Assembly: GCA_945872165.1 (NCBI GenBank)
Contig: CAMBYS010000003.1
Coordinates: 1-34,773, forward strand
Source: an uncultured Clostridia bacterium
Lineage (GTDB): Bacteria; Bacillota; Clostridia; Oscillospirales; Butyricicoccaceae
Reading direction: 5' to 3'
Length of the DNA stretch: 34,773 bases
The position numbers were made by a program, and so were the translations under genes. The notes beneath the pieces are model-generated. The model was not told where the DNA came from. It ran no database searches and saw nothing but the letters and a program-made list of their open reading frames with translations. The stretch's first letter is position 1; every line of letters begins with the position of its first letter. Positions 8,424-17,427 of this stretch are shown here, in pieces.

Positions 8424-10346
8424 TCAGTCGGAATCTTTTTTCTCCTCTTCTGCATAGGAATCACATTTTAACAGCAAATTGCCCACATTGACATATTTTT
8501 CTGCCAGTTCACTCATGGCTTCTGTGTCCACATCCGCCGAAGCGCCGTCATACATTTCCTTGACAATTTTACCGTCCCGATACAGCACTTCCTTTGTCAG
8601 CCAGTCACCGCTGGGGAAAATCACATAGCCCGGATATTTTTCATTGAAAATATCATTGCCCAGATAGGACGCATCGGTCTCCATGCCGAACAGATTGAGT
8701 ATGGTGGGCAGAATGTCCGAGGTATTCACCGTCTTATCCACAACCTGAGGCTCCAGATCCTCTGCCCAGATAAAGAAGGGGGTCTTTTCCACCAGCAGTT
8801 CATTGTCGATGCCGGATTCCTCCCACAGCCGTTCTTTATCCGTCATGCCATAGGTATAATGGTCCGTAAATGCGATAATCGCCGTATTTTCCAGCTGTCC
8901 CTTTGCCTCCAGCTGCTGCATCAGCTCACCGAACATATCATCCACCAGTTTTGCCTTTGCCTTGAGACAATCCACCTCTTCATGGCCGGTCATACCCTTG
9001 TACTCCGGATATTTTTCCAGTGCATAGGCGCTCAGCACATCATCATAGGTATAGGGCATATGTGCCGACCGGGTGATATAAAACGTGAAAAACGGCTTGT
9101 CCGGATTGTCCCCGCCAAAGAACCGGGAACAAAGGGCCTCCTTTTCAAACATGTAATTCTCATCCAGCAGTACATCGTAATCCTGTACATATTCATCATA
9201 AAAGCTCACATGCTGCTCATAGCCCATGGCTGGATGCATAATATTGCGGTTATAAAATATGGAAGCATTATAATGGAAGGATTCCGCCGAATAGCCCGCA
9301 TCCCGGAACAGATTCGGCATGCTTTCGGAAAAATCATTGGTACAGTAGGAGAAGGCCAGATTGCCGTCGGTGGGCAGGAACATGCCGGTATTCACACAAA
9401 ATTCCGTATTAAAGGTACGCACGCCCCCATAGCCCGGAGTATACATGTTGGTAAAATTCAGGCCCTCCTCTATCAGGGCACAGATGTTGGGTGTGGTTTC
9501 CTCATCAATCAGCCAGTCATCCATGCTCTCCATCAGAATCAGGATGACATTTTTGCCCTCAAGCACGCCGGTCATATCATTTTCGGATTCCGCCGGATGG
9601 TATTGGTCAAAATATTCGTTGATTTCCTCTTGATTCTGTTCCAGCTCTGCCTGATATGCCGGCAGATGCTTGTATATGATATGCTTATACAAATCCCGTT
9701 CCAGTGTATGGTAAACGCCGCAAATGCGGTATACCTTCCGGGCATCATACATGGTTTCATATGTACCCTCCAGGGACGAGGAACGGCGCCATTCCTGCTG
9801 TGCACCCCACAGGTCCTTGTCACCGATTTCAAATACCTTCGCCGGCAGGAAATACAGCGCTACACAGCACAGTACACATACCGCCACACTGATGAGCCGA
9901 TGATACCACCGGCATTTTCCCTTGGGCAGCAGCAGGATGCCGCCAATGCCAATCGCCAGCATGAGCACAATGGAGATGCAGAAGCCTTTGGTCAGGAATC
10001 CGAAAATAGAAGACGCAAATTCCGCGCCGTCTCCGGCATATCCCAGATCCGTCAGCCACATCATTTTATTGAAAATCAGATAATAGCCGGACTGTGCCAC
10101 GGCATAAACCACAAAGAAAAAATAAATCAGACCATAGACCAGCCTTCCCAGCCAGCGGGGGAACAGCCAGACCAGCGCCGTCAGCAATACTGCCCAGACC
10201 GCTGAAAAAAGCCATGGAAAAATCAGTTCCTGGCACACATAATGGCGCATAAAAACTTCAATTCCCATAAAGGATGCCAGCATCCAGGCCATGCTGACCA
10301 ATACACGCAGCTTTCCCTGCTTCAGGGATCCTGCCACTTTCTGCAT
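8424..10346 (-). CDS. LTA synthase family protein (phosphoglycerol transferase, alkaline phosphatase superfamily)
   Basis: N-terminal TM helices, then NVILILMESMDDWLIDEETTPNICALIEEGLNFTNMYTPGYGGVRTFNTEFCVNTGMF...AFTDHYTYGM...LLVEKTPFFIWAEDL...SDILPTILNLFGMET. Confidence 0.92.
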   Translation of the reverse strand: MQKVAGSLKQGKLRVLVSMAWMLASFMGIEVFMRHYVCQELIFPWLFSAVWAVLLTALVWLFPRWLGRLVYGLIYFFFVVYAVAQSGYYLIFNKMMWLTDLGYAGDGAEFASSIFGFLTKGFCISIVLMLAIGIGGILLLPKGKCRWYHRLISVAVCVLCCVALYFLPAKVFEIGDKDLWGAQQEWRRSSSLEGTYETMYDARKVYRICGVYHTLERDLYKHIIYKHLPAYQAELEQNQEEINEYFDQYHPAESENDMTGVLEGKNVILILMESMDDWLIDEETTPNICALIEEGLNFTNMYTPGYGGVRTFNTEFCVNTGMFLPTDGNLAFSYCTNDFSESMPNLFRDAGYSAESFHYNASIFYNRNIMHPAMGYEQHVSFYDEYVQDYDVLLDENYMFEKEALCSRFFGGDNPDKPFFTFYITRSAHMPYTYDDVLSAYALEKYPEYKGMTGHEEVDCLKAKAKLVDDMFGELMQQLEAKGQLENTAIIAFTDHYTYGMTDKERLWEESGIDNELLVEKTPFFIWAEDLEPQVVDKTVNTSDILPTILNLFGMETDASYLGNDIFNEKYPGYVIFPSGDWLTKEVLYRDGKIVKEMYDGASADVDTEAMSELAEKYVNVGNLLLKCDSYAEEEKKDSD

Positions 10347-10380
10347 AAAGGTATCTCCTTCCATTTCCTTTGAAAACCAC

Positions 10381-10412
10381 AAAAGATGCTGCCGGTTTTG
10401 CACGGCAGCATC
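10381..10412 (-). terminator. Intrinsic terminator of the PBP gene
   Basis: Minus strand GATGCTGCCG-TGCAAAAC-CGGCAGCATC followed by TTTT. Confidence 0.75.
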
Positions 10413-10430
10413 CCTTGCTGTACTTATTTT

Positions 10431-12875
10431 TTATCCGGCAAGCGCCGTATGCCACCAGTCGGAAATCCGGCTGAACATCACGCCAACCTGTGTCGTCTCC
10501 GGTACCGTTGTGTCCGGCGTTGTGGGCGTTGTTGGCGTATCCGGCGTGGTATCATCATCTGTTGTGGTATCATCATCCGTATCCGCAGGCTCTGTGACCT
10601 CCGGCTTTGGCTTTGGCCTTGGCTTTGGCTTCGGCGGTGAATAATGTCCTCTCGGACTGGTAACACGGTCACCCTCGCCAATCGGGTCATTGTCACCCTC
10701 ATAGCAATAATACTCGTCGGTTACCTCCACATACAGCGGGAACAGACGGGTCAGATCCAGCATGGAAGCACTGCTGTACCGCCATTTATGCAGATCACAT
10801 TCCTCCTCCGGCACATCATCCACATAGAACATACCGGTTTCAATCCGGCTGCCGCGCACATCGCCACGGCATGCCCGTGCCGGTGAGAGACCGCTGTCCA
10901 GACAGTATTCTGCCTCCACAAAGGTATCTTCCTCCGGCTCCTCAAAATGTTTGTCCGGTTTGTCCTCATGCAGCTGATCCATGACAGCGGACCAGGCCTG
11001 TACCGCCGGGTTCGGAGACAAATCGGGCAGACCATACTGCTCATCATAGCCAAACCAGCAGACACCTACATAATAGGGCGTATAGCCCGCAAACCAGCGG
11101 TCCTTGTTATCCGTGGTGGTACCGGTCTTGCCCGCCACGTCAATGCCATAAATCCGTGCCAGCCTGCCGGTGCCGTCTTCTACTGCATTGGTCAGCAAAT
11201 CATTGACATAATATGGTGTGGATTCCGGGTGTTCAAATACCTGCTGCGGCGTATTGTCCTCGTTGGAGAGGATGGTTTCGCCATTGGCATCCACAACCTT
11301 GGTATAGCTGATGGCTTCCGAATAATTGCCATAGTTCGCCAGCGCAGTGTATGCCTGTGCCATTTCACGAACCGTTGCACCTTCGGTCAGCGCGCCCAGC
11401 GCCATCGGCGCATAATTCACATCATTATTGGCGGACAGCGTGGTAAAGCCCAGCTTTTCCGTCATGAAATTATATGACGCCTGGGGTGTCAGCATCTTGA
11501 GCACCTGCACGGCGACGGTATTGGTGGAATCCGCAACACCCTGCATGATGGTGGTCTGTCCGTCATACCGGCGGTTTTCATTACGTGGCCATGCCGAACC
11601 GCTCAGATTGAATACCGGCATATCCGTAACTACGGAATAGGGGGTAATCAGCTTCTGGTCGATTGCCGGGGCATATATGCTCAGCGGCTTGATCGAGGAG
11701 CCCGGAGACCGTTTGGACTGGGTGGCACGGTTGAGCACAAGGCTCTCGGTTTTCTCTCCGCGTCCGCCCACAACGCCCCGGATCTGTCCGTTGGTGGGAT
11801 CCAGCACCATCATGGCGGATTCCGGACGCATGCCGTTTTCCGAAATGCTGGGGAAATTGCTGTTGTCCTCATAAACCGATTCCATGGTTTCCTGCACATC
11901 CATATCCACGGTGGAATAGATGGACAGGCCGCCGCTGTTGACCACAGTGCGTGCATAGGTTTCGGAATAACCCAGCTCCTCCTGCAGATCCTTGACCACA
12001 TCTGAAATCACCATGTCGGTAAAATAAGAATATGCCTTGTTTTTCTTCTGGCCGGAGGTATTCTCCTCATAGGCAAGCTCTTCCGCTACGGCTGCATCAT
12101 ATTCACTCCTGGAAATATAGCCCTGAGAATACATCTCGGAAAGCACAGCTTGCTGGCGTTCCTTTGCCTGCTCAGGATACTTGAAGGGATTATATGCCGC
12201 CGGGTTCTGGGTCAGTCCGGCAATCAGGGCACATTCCGCCAGATCCAGCTCGCTGACCGGCTTGTTGAAATAGGTCTTTGCCGCCGTCTGTACGCCATAG
12301 GCATTCTTGCCGAAGTAAATGATATTCATATACAGCTCAAGGATGGTTTCCTTGCCGTCAACCTTTTTCTCCAGCGTCAGGGCGCGCATGATTTCCGTCA
12401 CCTTGCGCTTGACGGAATAATCGTCATCATCTGTCATGTTTTTGACCAGCTGCTGGGTGATGGTGGAGCCGCCGTAGCTGCTGCCGCTGGGAAGAATCCA
12501 GTTCAGCGCCGCACCCATGGTACGTTTCCAGTCCACGCCCTTGTGCTCATAGAAGCGTTTGTCCTCAATCGCAACAAATGCATCCGACAAATCCTCCGGT
12601 ATGTTATCCATATCGACCCATTCACGGTTTTCCTCGCTGGCAAGCTTCTGCAGAACCTGCTGATTGCCGCTGTCATCGTTGTAATAAATGACGCTGTTGA
12701 ATTTCATCGAAAGACTGCTGATATCCAAATCAGCCTCCGGCATAATTACCAGATTCAAATACGCAACAAATGCGCCAAGGCATATGGTTGCGGTTGTCAG
12801 ACCGATGAGAAACAGCGTTAGTATGGCAAATCCGACTTTTCCGGCTCTGCTTTTTTTCCTGCGTTTTCTGGCCAA
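10431..12875 (-). CDS. Class A penicillin-binding protein (PBP1A-type, transglycosylase/transpeptidase)
   Basis: GT51 region AFVAIEDKRFYEHKGVDWKRTMGAALNW...GGSTITQQLVKN...; transpeptidase motifs RSPGSSIKPLSIYAPA, SDTN-like DSTN, KTGTT. Pro/Lys and Thr/Asp-rich C-terminal tail. Confidence 0.96.
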   Translation of the reverse strand: MARKRRKKSRAGKVGFAILTLFLIGLTTATICLGAFVAYLNLVIMPEADLDISSLSMKFNSVIYYNDDSGNQQVLQKLASEENREWVDMDNIPEDLSDAFVAIEDKRFYEHKGVDWKRTMGAALNWILPSGSSYGGSTITQQLVKNMTDDDDYSVKRKVTEIMRALTLEKKVDGKETILELYMNIIYFGKNAYGVQTAAKTYFNKPVSELDLAECALIAGLTQNPAAYNPFKYPEQAKERQQAVLSEMYSQGYISRSEYDAAVAEELAYEENTSGQKKNKAYSYFTDMVISDVVKDLQEELGYSETYARTVVNSGGLSIYSTVDMDVQETMESVYEDNSNFPSISENGMRPESAMMVLDPTNGQIRGVVGGRGEKTESLVLNRATQSKRSPGSSIKPLSIYAPAIDQKLITPYSVVTDMPVFNLSGSAWPRNENRRYDGQTTIMQGVADSTNTVAVQVLKMLTPQASYNFMTEKLGFTTLSANNDVNYAPMALGALTEGATVREMAQAYTALANYGNYSEAISYTKVVDANGETILSNEDNTPQQVFEHPESTPYYVNDLLTNAVEDGTGRLARIYGIDVAGKTGTTTDNKDRWFAGYTPYYVGVCWFGYDEQYGLPDLSPNPAVQAWSAVMDQLHEDKPDKHFEEPEEDTFVEAEYCLDSGLSPARACRGDVRGSRIETGMFYVDDVPEEECDLHKWRYSSASMLDLTRLFPLYVEVTDEYYCYEGDNDPIGEGDRVTSPRGHYSPPKPKPRPKPKPEVTEPADTDDDTTTDDDTTPDTPTTPTTPDTTVPETTQVGVMFSRISDWWHTALAG

Positions 12876-12911
12876 GCCTGTTACCTCCTGCTGTCCTACG
12901 GTAAAGTGATT

Positions 12912-12941
12912 TCATATTCACTAACATCATATTCACTAACA
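12912..12941. repeat. 15-bp perfect tandem duplication in the PBP gene leader
   Basis: TCATATTCACTAACA twice, head to tail (12912-12926, 12927-12941). Confidence 0.9.
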
Positions 12942-13113
12942 TTATACCACATTTTGTCCAAAAATCCATAGCTACTTGGAATCCATGGTATATTCTTCAC
13001 AAATTCGGAGAAAATGTAAGAAATAAGCGATGGATTTTGGGCATTTTTTCACGTTTTTTCGCCCGAAATTCCCAGCATATACACTTTATTTCTGATAGGA
13101 GGCATGCAAAGCC

Positions 13114-13440
13114 ATGAACCGTACCGTTGCTGTATTATCGCTGTGCTGCATCACGCTGTTTTCCTTTCTGATATACCAGCAGCTTTCCTTCCGTTCGGAT
13201 TCCGTACCGGTTTCCGATCCCATTTCCGCAGAGGAGCAGACAGATCCCCAGCCACTGTACCTTGTCCGGGCAGAAAATGGTGTCCTGTGCATCTATCCCT
13301 ACGGCTCGGATACCCCTGCGGAGGTAACCGATATCCGTCTTTCCTCCCTGCGGGAATATGACCAGCAGCTGATGAAGCAGGGCTTTCCCCTGTATTCTGA
13401 AGAGGATCTTGCCAGCTTTCTGGAGGATTTCGGCAGCTGA
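13114..13440 (+). CDS. Small membrane-anchored protein of unknown function (BofC C-terminal-like pattern)
   Basis: One N-terminal TM; LVRAENGVLCIYPYGSDTPAEVTDIRLSSLREYDQQLMKQGFPLYSEEDLASFLEDFGS resembles small clostridial proteins with this C-terminal motif (family recollection only). Confidence 0.7.
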   Translation: MNRTVAVLSLCCITLFSFLIYQQLSFRSDSVPVSDPISAEEQTDPQPLYLVRAENGVLCIYPYGSDTPAEVTDIRLSSLREYDQQLMKQGFPLYSEEDLASFLEDFGS

Positions 13441-13446
13441 GGCATG

Positions 13447-13484
13447 AAAAAAACGGAGAGACCTTGCCATCTCCCCGTTTTTGC
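13447..13484. terminator. Bidirectional terminator between convergent genes
   Basis: AAAAACGGAGAGACC...CATCTCCCCGTTTTT inverted repeat. Confidence 0.7.
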
Positions 13485-13493
13485 CCTGTCCGG

Positions 13494-14057
13494 TCAGCCC
13501 ATGGGAATCTCTGTCTGCGGGCGCACGCCGCAGTACCGCAGCAGATAATCCTGCTGGCACCGGTCAAAATACTGCTCCGCCTGCTCCAGTCCCTGAAATT
13601 CCACCGACGATGCCGGCTGTCCGATGACCTGCTGGTCATACCGCAGATACCGTACCAGTGCCTTGCGGTTTGCCGACGGAATTTCATCCACGGTCAGGCA
13701 TGCGCTCCAGAATTCATCTGCACATGCGGCAGACAGCAGCAGCTTCCGTTCCCCGCCATGGTCCAGATGCACAACAATCAGGCCCACCGGCCGGCAGCGC
13801 ACCAGCGTCATCGCCGGCAGAGGCTGGCTGCACAGCAGCACGGTCTCCATCGGCATGCCCTCCGGCGTGCAGGTGCGGGGCAAAAAGCCGGTATTGTGTG
13901 GTGCACCAATATTGGAATCACTCAGATGATCCAAGCACAGCAGGCCCGCTGCACCGTCAAAGGACAATACCGCTGTACTGCCCATGCTGTTCGCCGTAAA
14001 AATCGTATATTCTTCCCTGCGCATCAGTTCCGGCTGTAAATCATGCCAAATATTCAT
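13494..14057 (-). CDS. Divergent family I inorganic pyrophosphatase paralogue, probably catalytically inactive
   Basis: NIWHDLQPELMRREEYTIF...GLLCLDHL...APHNTGFLPRTCTPEGMPMETVLLCSQPLPAMTLVRCRPVGLI...GERKLLL follows the PPase layout, but the signature DGDPxD is EGMPME. Confidence 0.7.
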   Translation of the reverse strand: MNIWHDLQPELMRREEYTIFTANSMGSTAVLSFDGAAGLLCLDHLSDSNIGAPHNTGFLPRTCTPEGMPMETVLLCSQPLPAMTLVRCRPVGLIVVHLDHGGERKLLLSAACADEFWSACLTVDEIPSANRKALVRYLRYDQQVIGQPASSVEFQGLEQAEQYFDRCQQDYLLRYCGVRPQTEIPMG

Positions 14058-14204
14058 GTACTTCCCTCGCTTTGGATTCTTCGGTTTCTGATTTGTGCCA
14101 GTATCGCACCTCTCCTGTCTGTTTCACCGGCAGGTGCGAAAATATGTTTTGCTGCCGCAAAGGATTTCCTGTGAAATCACACGGCTTGCGCCGCGGCTGC
14201 ATTT

Positions 14205-14232
14205 ATTATAGCATAAACCCTTAAAAATGCAA
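14205..14232 (-). promoter_or_regulatory. Promoter of the PPase-like gene
   Basis: Minus strand -35 TTGCAT (14227-14232), 16-nt spacer, -10 TATAAT (14205-14210). Confidence 0.7.
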
Positions 14233-14252
14233 ATTTGAAACGGTTATCCGGA

Positions 14253-14286
14253 CAAAAAACAGCACCGTCAACAAAAACGGTGCTGT
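14253..14286 (-). terminator. Intrinsic terminator of the SLH/lysozyme gene
   Basis: Minus strand ACAGCACCGT-TTTTGTTG-ACGGTGCTGT followed by TTTTTT. Confidence 0.85.
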
Positions 14287-14306
14287 CAATCTGCGTTTTT
14301 TCGGAA

Positions 14307-15764
14307 TCAGGTAAAATATTCTGTCAGAATATATGCCATTTCCCCACGGGTGCATGCCTTCTTCGGATAGTAATAGCTGGATTTTTCCAAAGCAACATAT
14401 CCCAGCATGCCCTTGTAATTTGCCCACTTGACGGCTTTGAGTGCCCAGGAGGATACACTGGATGCATCCCTGAAGCTCAGCGCCTTGCCGGAGGTAGGCT
14501 TGCCGGCATAATTGTGCATGATTGCCACAGCCTGCTCATGGGTGACATAGTCATTGGGGCCAAATTTCTGGGAAGAATAGCCGGATACATAGCCCTTCTT
14601 ATATGCCCAGAGAACTGCCTTATAATACCATGCGCTCTTGCTGACATCCTTGAATGAAAGTGTGCCGCTGACTGCCGGGCAACCTGCACGGCTGTACAGA
14701 ATCTGGGCTACCTGTGCACGGGTCAGACTGTTATTGGGAGAAAACTTGTTCTCACTGGTGCCAACCATCATGCCATGGTCATAAACATACTGGATGGAAT
14801 CTTTATACCATGCGCTGGAGCTGATATCGCTAAAGATCGCGCTGACGGAAGAATTGTCAGATACTGTTATGCTGCCAAATTCCGGCCAGTAGGTATTTTT
14901 TGCCTGATTGCCCCGGGATACGGCAACGCTGGCACGATTTGCCGGTACTTCATAGTAATAGCACCAGTAATAGCCTGCGTCATATGCACCGGTGGAGGAG
15001 TTGGCATGGGTTTTCATCTTGTTGTTGATGGTCAGGCCATTCCACAGATAGACACTGGTATTGGCAGACAGCTCCTTTTTCAGATAATTGAGCTGTCCGG
15101 TCAGGGAAGTCCAGCTGTAACCATTGCTGCTGCACCAGTTCTTCATCGCATCAAACCGTTCGTTGTGCCACTGGCAGATGCCGTAGCTGGTGCCGTAATC
15201 GCCATAGCAATTGGGATTGAAATTGGATTCTGCCTTGATATTGGCAAGTACGCCGCTGGCTGCCGCTGCATTGTATCCCATCTTCTTGATGAAAAATTCA
15301 AAAATCGTATAGGCATTTGTGCTTGCTGCGGACTGCTGGGAACGAACCGAACCCTCTGGATCCGCTGCAGATTCACTGCGCTGTGCCAGAACATAGGGAA
15401 GCTCCGCTGCCGTGTCAGCCAGGACATATGTATTCTCATCCCACTGGGGGATATACTCATAATAGAAATCGTCCGTGGTGCTGTAATCACTGCGGTTCAC
15501 CCAGGTGACCGGAATCTCTGCCACCGTACCGTCAGCCAGAGCTGCCGTTACTGCCTGGGGCATCTGGGCAGTCAGCTCCGCCTCATCCTGTCCCAGTGTA
15601 AATGTGATGGTGCCAATTTCCTGGCCCGCCTGTTCAAAGCCTGTGATTGTCTTTACTGCCGTTGTTTCCGGTGCAATGTCCGAAGCAAAAGCTACTGTCG
15701 GCAGCACCCCGGCAATGAAAGATGCTGTTAAAACCATTGCGCCGATCCGCTTCACTGTCATCAT
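14307..15764 (-). CDS. Secreted protein with phage-tail-lysozyme-like domain and three SLH domains
   Basis: Signal peptide; Ig-like N-terminal region (ITGFEQAGQEIGTITFTLGQDEAEL...VTW); lysozyme-like domain (IFEFFIKKMGYNAAAASGVLANIKAESNFNP...YGICQWHNERFDAM); three SLH repeats (FSDISSSAWYKDSIQYVYDHGMM..., FKDVSKSAWYYKAVLWAYKKGYV..., WALKAVKWANYKGML...). Confidence 0.88.
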   Translation of the reverse strand: MMTVKRIGAMVLTASFIAGVLPTVAFASDIAPETTAVKTITGFEQAGQEIGTITFTLGQDEAELTAQMPQAVTAALADGTVAEIPVTWVNRSDYSTTDDFYYEYIPQWDENTYVLADTAAELPYVLAQRSESAADPEGSVRSQQSAASTNAYTIFEFFIKKMGYNAAAASGVLANIKAESNFNPNCYGDYGTSYGICQWHNERFDAMKNWCSSNGYSWTSLTGQLNYLKKELSANTSVYLWNGLTINNKMKTHANSSTGAYDAGYYWCYYYEVPANRASVAVSRGNQAKNTYWPEFGSITVSDNSSVSAIFSDISSSAWYKDSIQYVYDHGMMVGTSENKFSPNNSLTRAQVAQILYSRAGCPAVSGTLSFKDVSKSAWYYKAVLWAYKKGYVSGYSSQKFGPNDYVTHEQAVAIMHNYAGKPTSGKALSFRDASSVSSWALKAVKWANYKGMLGYVALEKSSYYYPKKACTRGEMAYILTEYFT

Positions 15765-16034
15765 CCAAATACTCCTCTCACCTTTTTTCTCTCTATCTCA
15801 AATCTTCATCATGAATTTTAATCAATGAATTCATGTTAACAAATTTTTCCCATTTTGTAAACGCCCTGTAACCAAATTCTTTGAAAATTTTTGTTTGGAT
15901 TTGAAAATTTTCCCGATTTTCCGTATAAATGTTCGGTTTTTTTGATATAAATTCGAAAGTATCTGCAACAATTCTGTGAACGGATGGAATATGTACCGCC
16001 AGCCTCCCGGTATAACCGGAAGGAGGCAGGAAAT

Positions 16035-16598
16035 TCAGGCAGCCGCAACCAGTTCCAGCAGCGGAATGCCTGTCTCAAACAGCCTCTTGTAGCATGCTGC
16101 ACAACTTCGGTATGCATCAAACTGTTTCTGTGCTTCTTCTGCATCTCCATAGCATTTCCAATGCCCGCAGCAGGTATAATTCCTGCCCTGGTTATGTATG
16201 AACCCAATGACATCCCCCAGCGGATATCCCAGAAAAATTCCGATTTCATGGGGAAAATCCCGCTGGATACACAGCCTCCGTGCCAGCTGGCACAGCACCT
16301 GATCCATGCTCCGGGACATGTCATAGCCCTCTCCGGACAAAAATGCCCGGATTTCCTGCTGCTCCAGTACCTGCTGTACCCATGCCCGGCGGCAGACATA
16401 AATCAGGCAGCTTCCGGTACTCCGGCACCGTTTCAGCACCCGGATCTGCAGTCCGCTGGGCTGAAGCTTCCGGTTCCATGCAAACACGGCGGAAAACAGC
16501 TCCGGTGTTTCCTCACAGCGGAACAGATTTGCCGGCTTGAGTCCGGCGAGCGTGGGGGAACAGGATTCTACCAGCATTGCTTCCAGTGTATGATTCAT
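16035..16598 (-). CDS. DUF3793 family protein
   Basis: FLGYPLGDVIGFIHNQGRNYTCCGHWKCYGDAEEAQKQFDAYRSCAACYKRLFETGIPLLELV, the characteristic DUF3793 C-terminal pattern. Confidence 0.85.
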   Translation of the reverse strand: MNHTLEAMLVESCSPTLAGLKPANLFRCEETPELFSAVFAWNRKLQPSGLQIRVLKRCRSTGSCLIYVCRRAWVQQVLEQQEIRAFLSGEGYDMSRSMDQVLCQLARRLCIQRDFPHEIGIFLGYPLGDVIGFIHNQGRNYTCCGHWKCYGDAEEAQKQFDAYRSCAACYKRLFETGIPLLELVAAA

Positions 16599-16644
16599 TC
16601 GATTTCCTCCCTGTCATGATATCAGGCAGTATGCCCAAATCGCC

Positions 16645-16660
16645 ATTAGTTTAAGCTAAC
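16645..16660. promoter_or_regulatory. Palindromic box A, (A/G)TTAG-N6-CTAA(T/C)
   Basis: ATTAGTTTAAGCTAAC, upstream of the DUF3793 gene. Confidence 0.7.
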
Positions 16661-16693
16661 TTTTTCTGTAAAAAAAAGAAAACTATTTCAATT

Positions 16694-16709
16694 GTTAGTT
16701 ATTGCTAAT
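16694..16709. promoter_or_regulatory. Palindromic box B, (A/G)TTAG-N6-CTAA(T/C)
   Basis: GTTAGTTATTGCTAAT, upstream of the DUF3793 gene, 49 bp from box A. Confidence 0.7.
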
Positions 16710-16742
16710 TTACCAAACATTCCCCCTTCTGTCAAGCCCTCA

Positions 16743-16776
16743 AAAAAATCCCCCTGTCCTGGCATCGGACAGAGGG
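16743..16776 (-). terminator. Intrinsic terminator of the HAD gene
   Basis: Minus strand CCCTCTGTCCGATGCCAGGACAGGGGGATTTTTTT. Confidence 0.7.
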
Positions 16777-16815
16777 AACAGATATTTGCCGCTGTATAAT
16801 CAGCCGGTTCCGCCG

Positions 16816-17400
16816 TTATTTCTTCTTTTTCTTTTCCCACTCTTCCCAGGGAATCAGCTCATCTCCACGGACAATCCAGGCAGTATCTGCCAGCCGTGCC
16901 AGCGGGGTATCCGACAGGGAATCGGAATAAAAGGTTTCAATCGGCACCTTGCCAAATCTCTCATAAAACCGCCGCACCTTTTCTTCTCCCCAGCAGTTGA
17001 TACCGGTATATATACCGGTATGCGGGTCTACACGGGATGCCATCAGATGCTTGATGCCAAGCTGCTCACAGGCTGGCTGCAATAAAAATTCCGGCGAAGC
17101 GGAAATGATGACATCATCCTCCCGCTGAGTCTTTTCGATGTACCACGACTTGATATTCTTCAAATGGCTGCGCCAGAAATCCTGTACCAGCTTGTCCGTA
17201 TCTCCCACAGCCCGCAGAAAATGATACATCTGCTGCTTAAACCGGGTCTTGTCAATCACCTTCGCCTGATACAGGGCAAAGGCAACTGCCGTACCGGGCC
17301 AGCTGTAAATCATCAGCGGCCTGTGCCGCAGGCAATAGAAATAAAAGTCTACGGTGCTGTCACCATGGTAAATTGTCTGGTCAAAATCATATACATTCAT
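16816..17400 (-). CDS. HAD-IB family hydrolase
   Basis: MNVYDFDQTIYHGDSTVDFYFYCL...DDVIISASPEFLLQPACEQLGIKHLMASRVDPHTGIYTGINCWGEEKVRRF...FYSDSLSDTPLARLAD. Confidence 0.9.
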   Translation of the reverse strand: MNVYDFDQTIYHGDSTVDFYFYCLRHRPLMIYSWPGTAVAFALYQAKVIDKTRFKQQMYHFLRAVGDTDKLVQDFWRSHLKNIKSWYIEKTQREDDVIISASPEFLLQPACEQLGIKHLMASRVDPHTGIYTGINCWGEEKVRRFYERFGKVPIETFYSDSLSDTPLARLADTAWIVRGDELIPWEEWEKKKKK

Positions 17401-17427
17401 GCTTTGGTTCTCTCCGTTGCCATACAA

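Noticed and set aside
14058-14200. Known riboswitch class (c-di-GMP, cobalamin, THF) for the PPase-like leader
   Set aside because: Core conserved motifs of these classes are not present; kept only as an unclassified structured leader.
15989-16026. GC hairpin GCCTCCCGGTATAACCGGAAGGAGGC downstream of DUF3793
   Set aside because: No T-run on either side, so not called as an intrinsic terminator.
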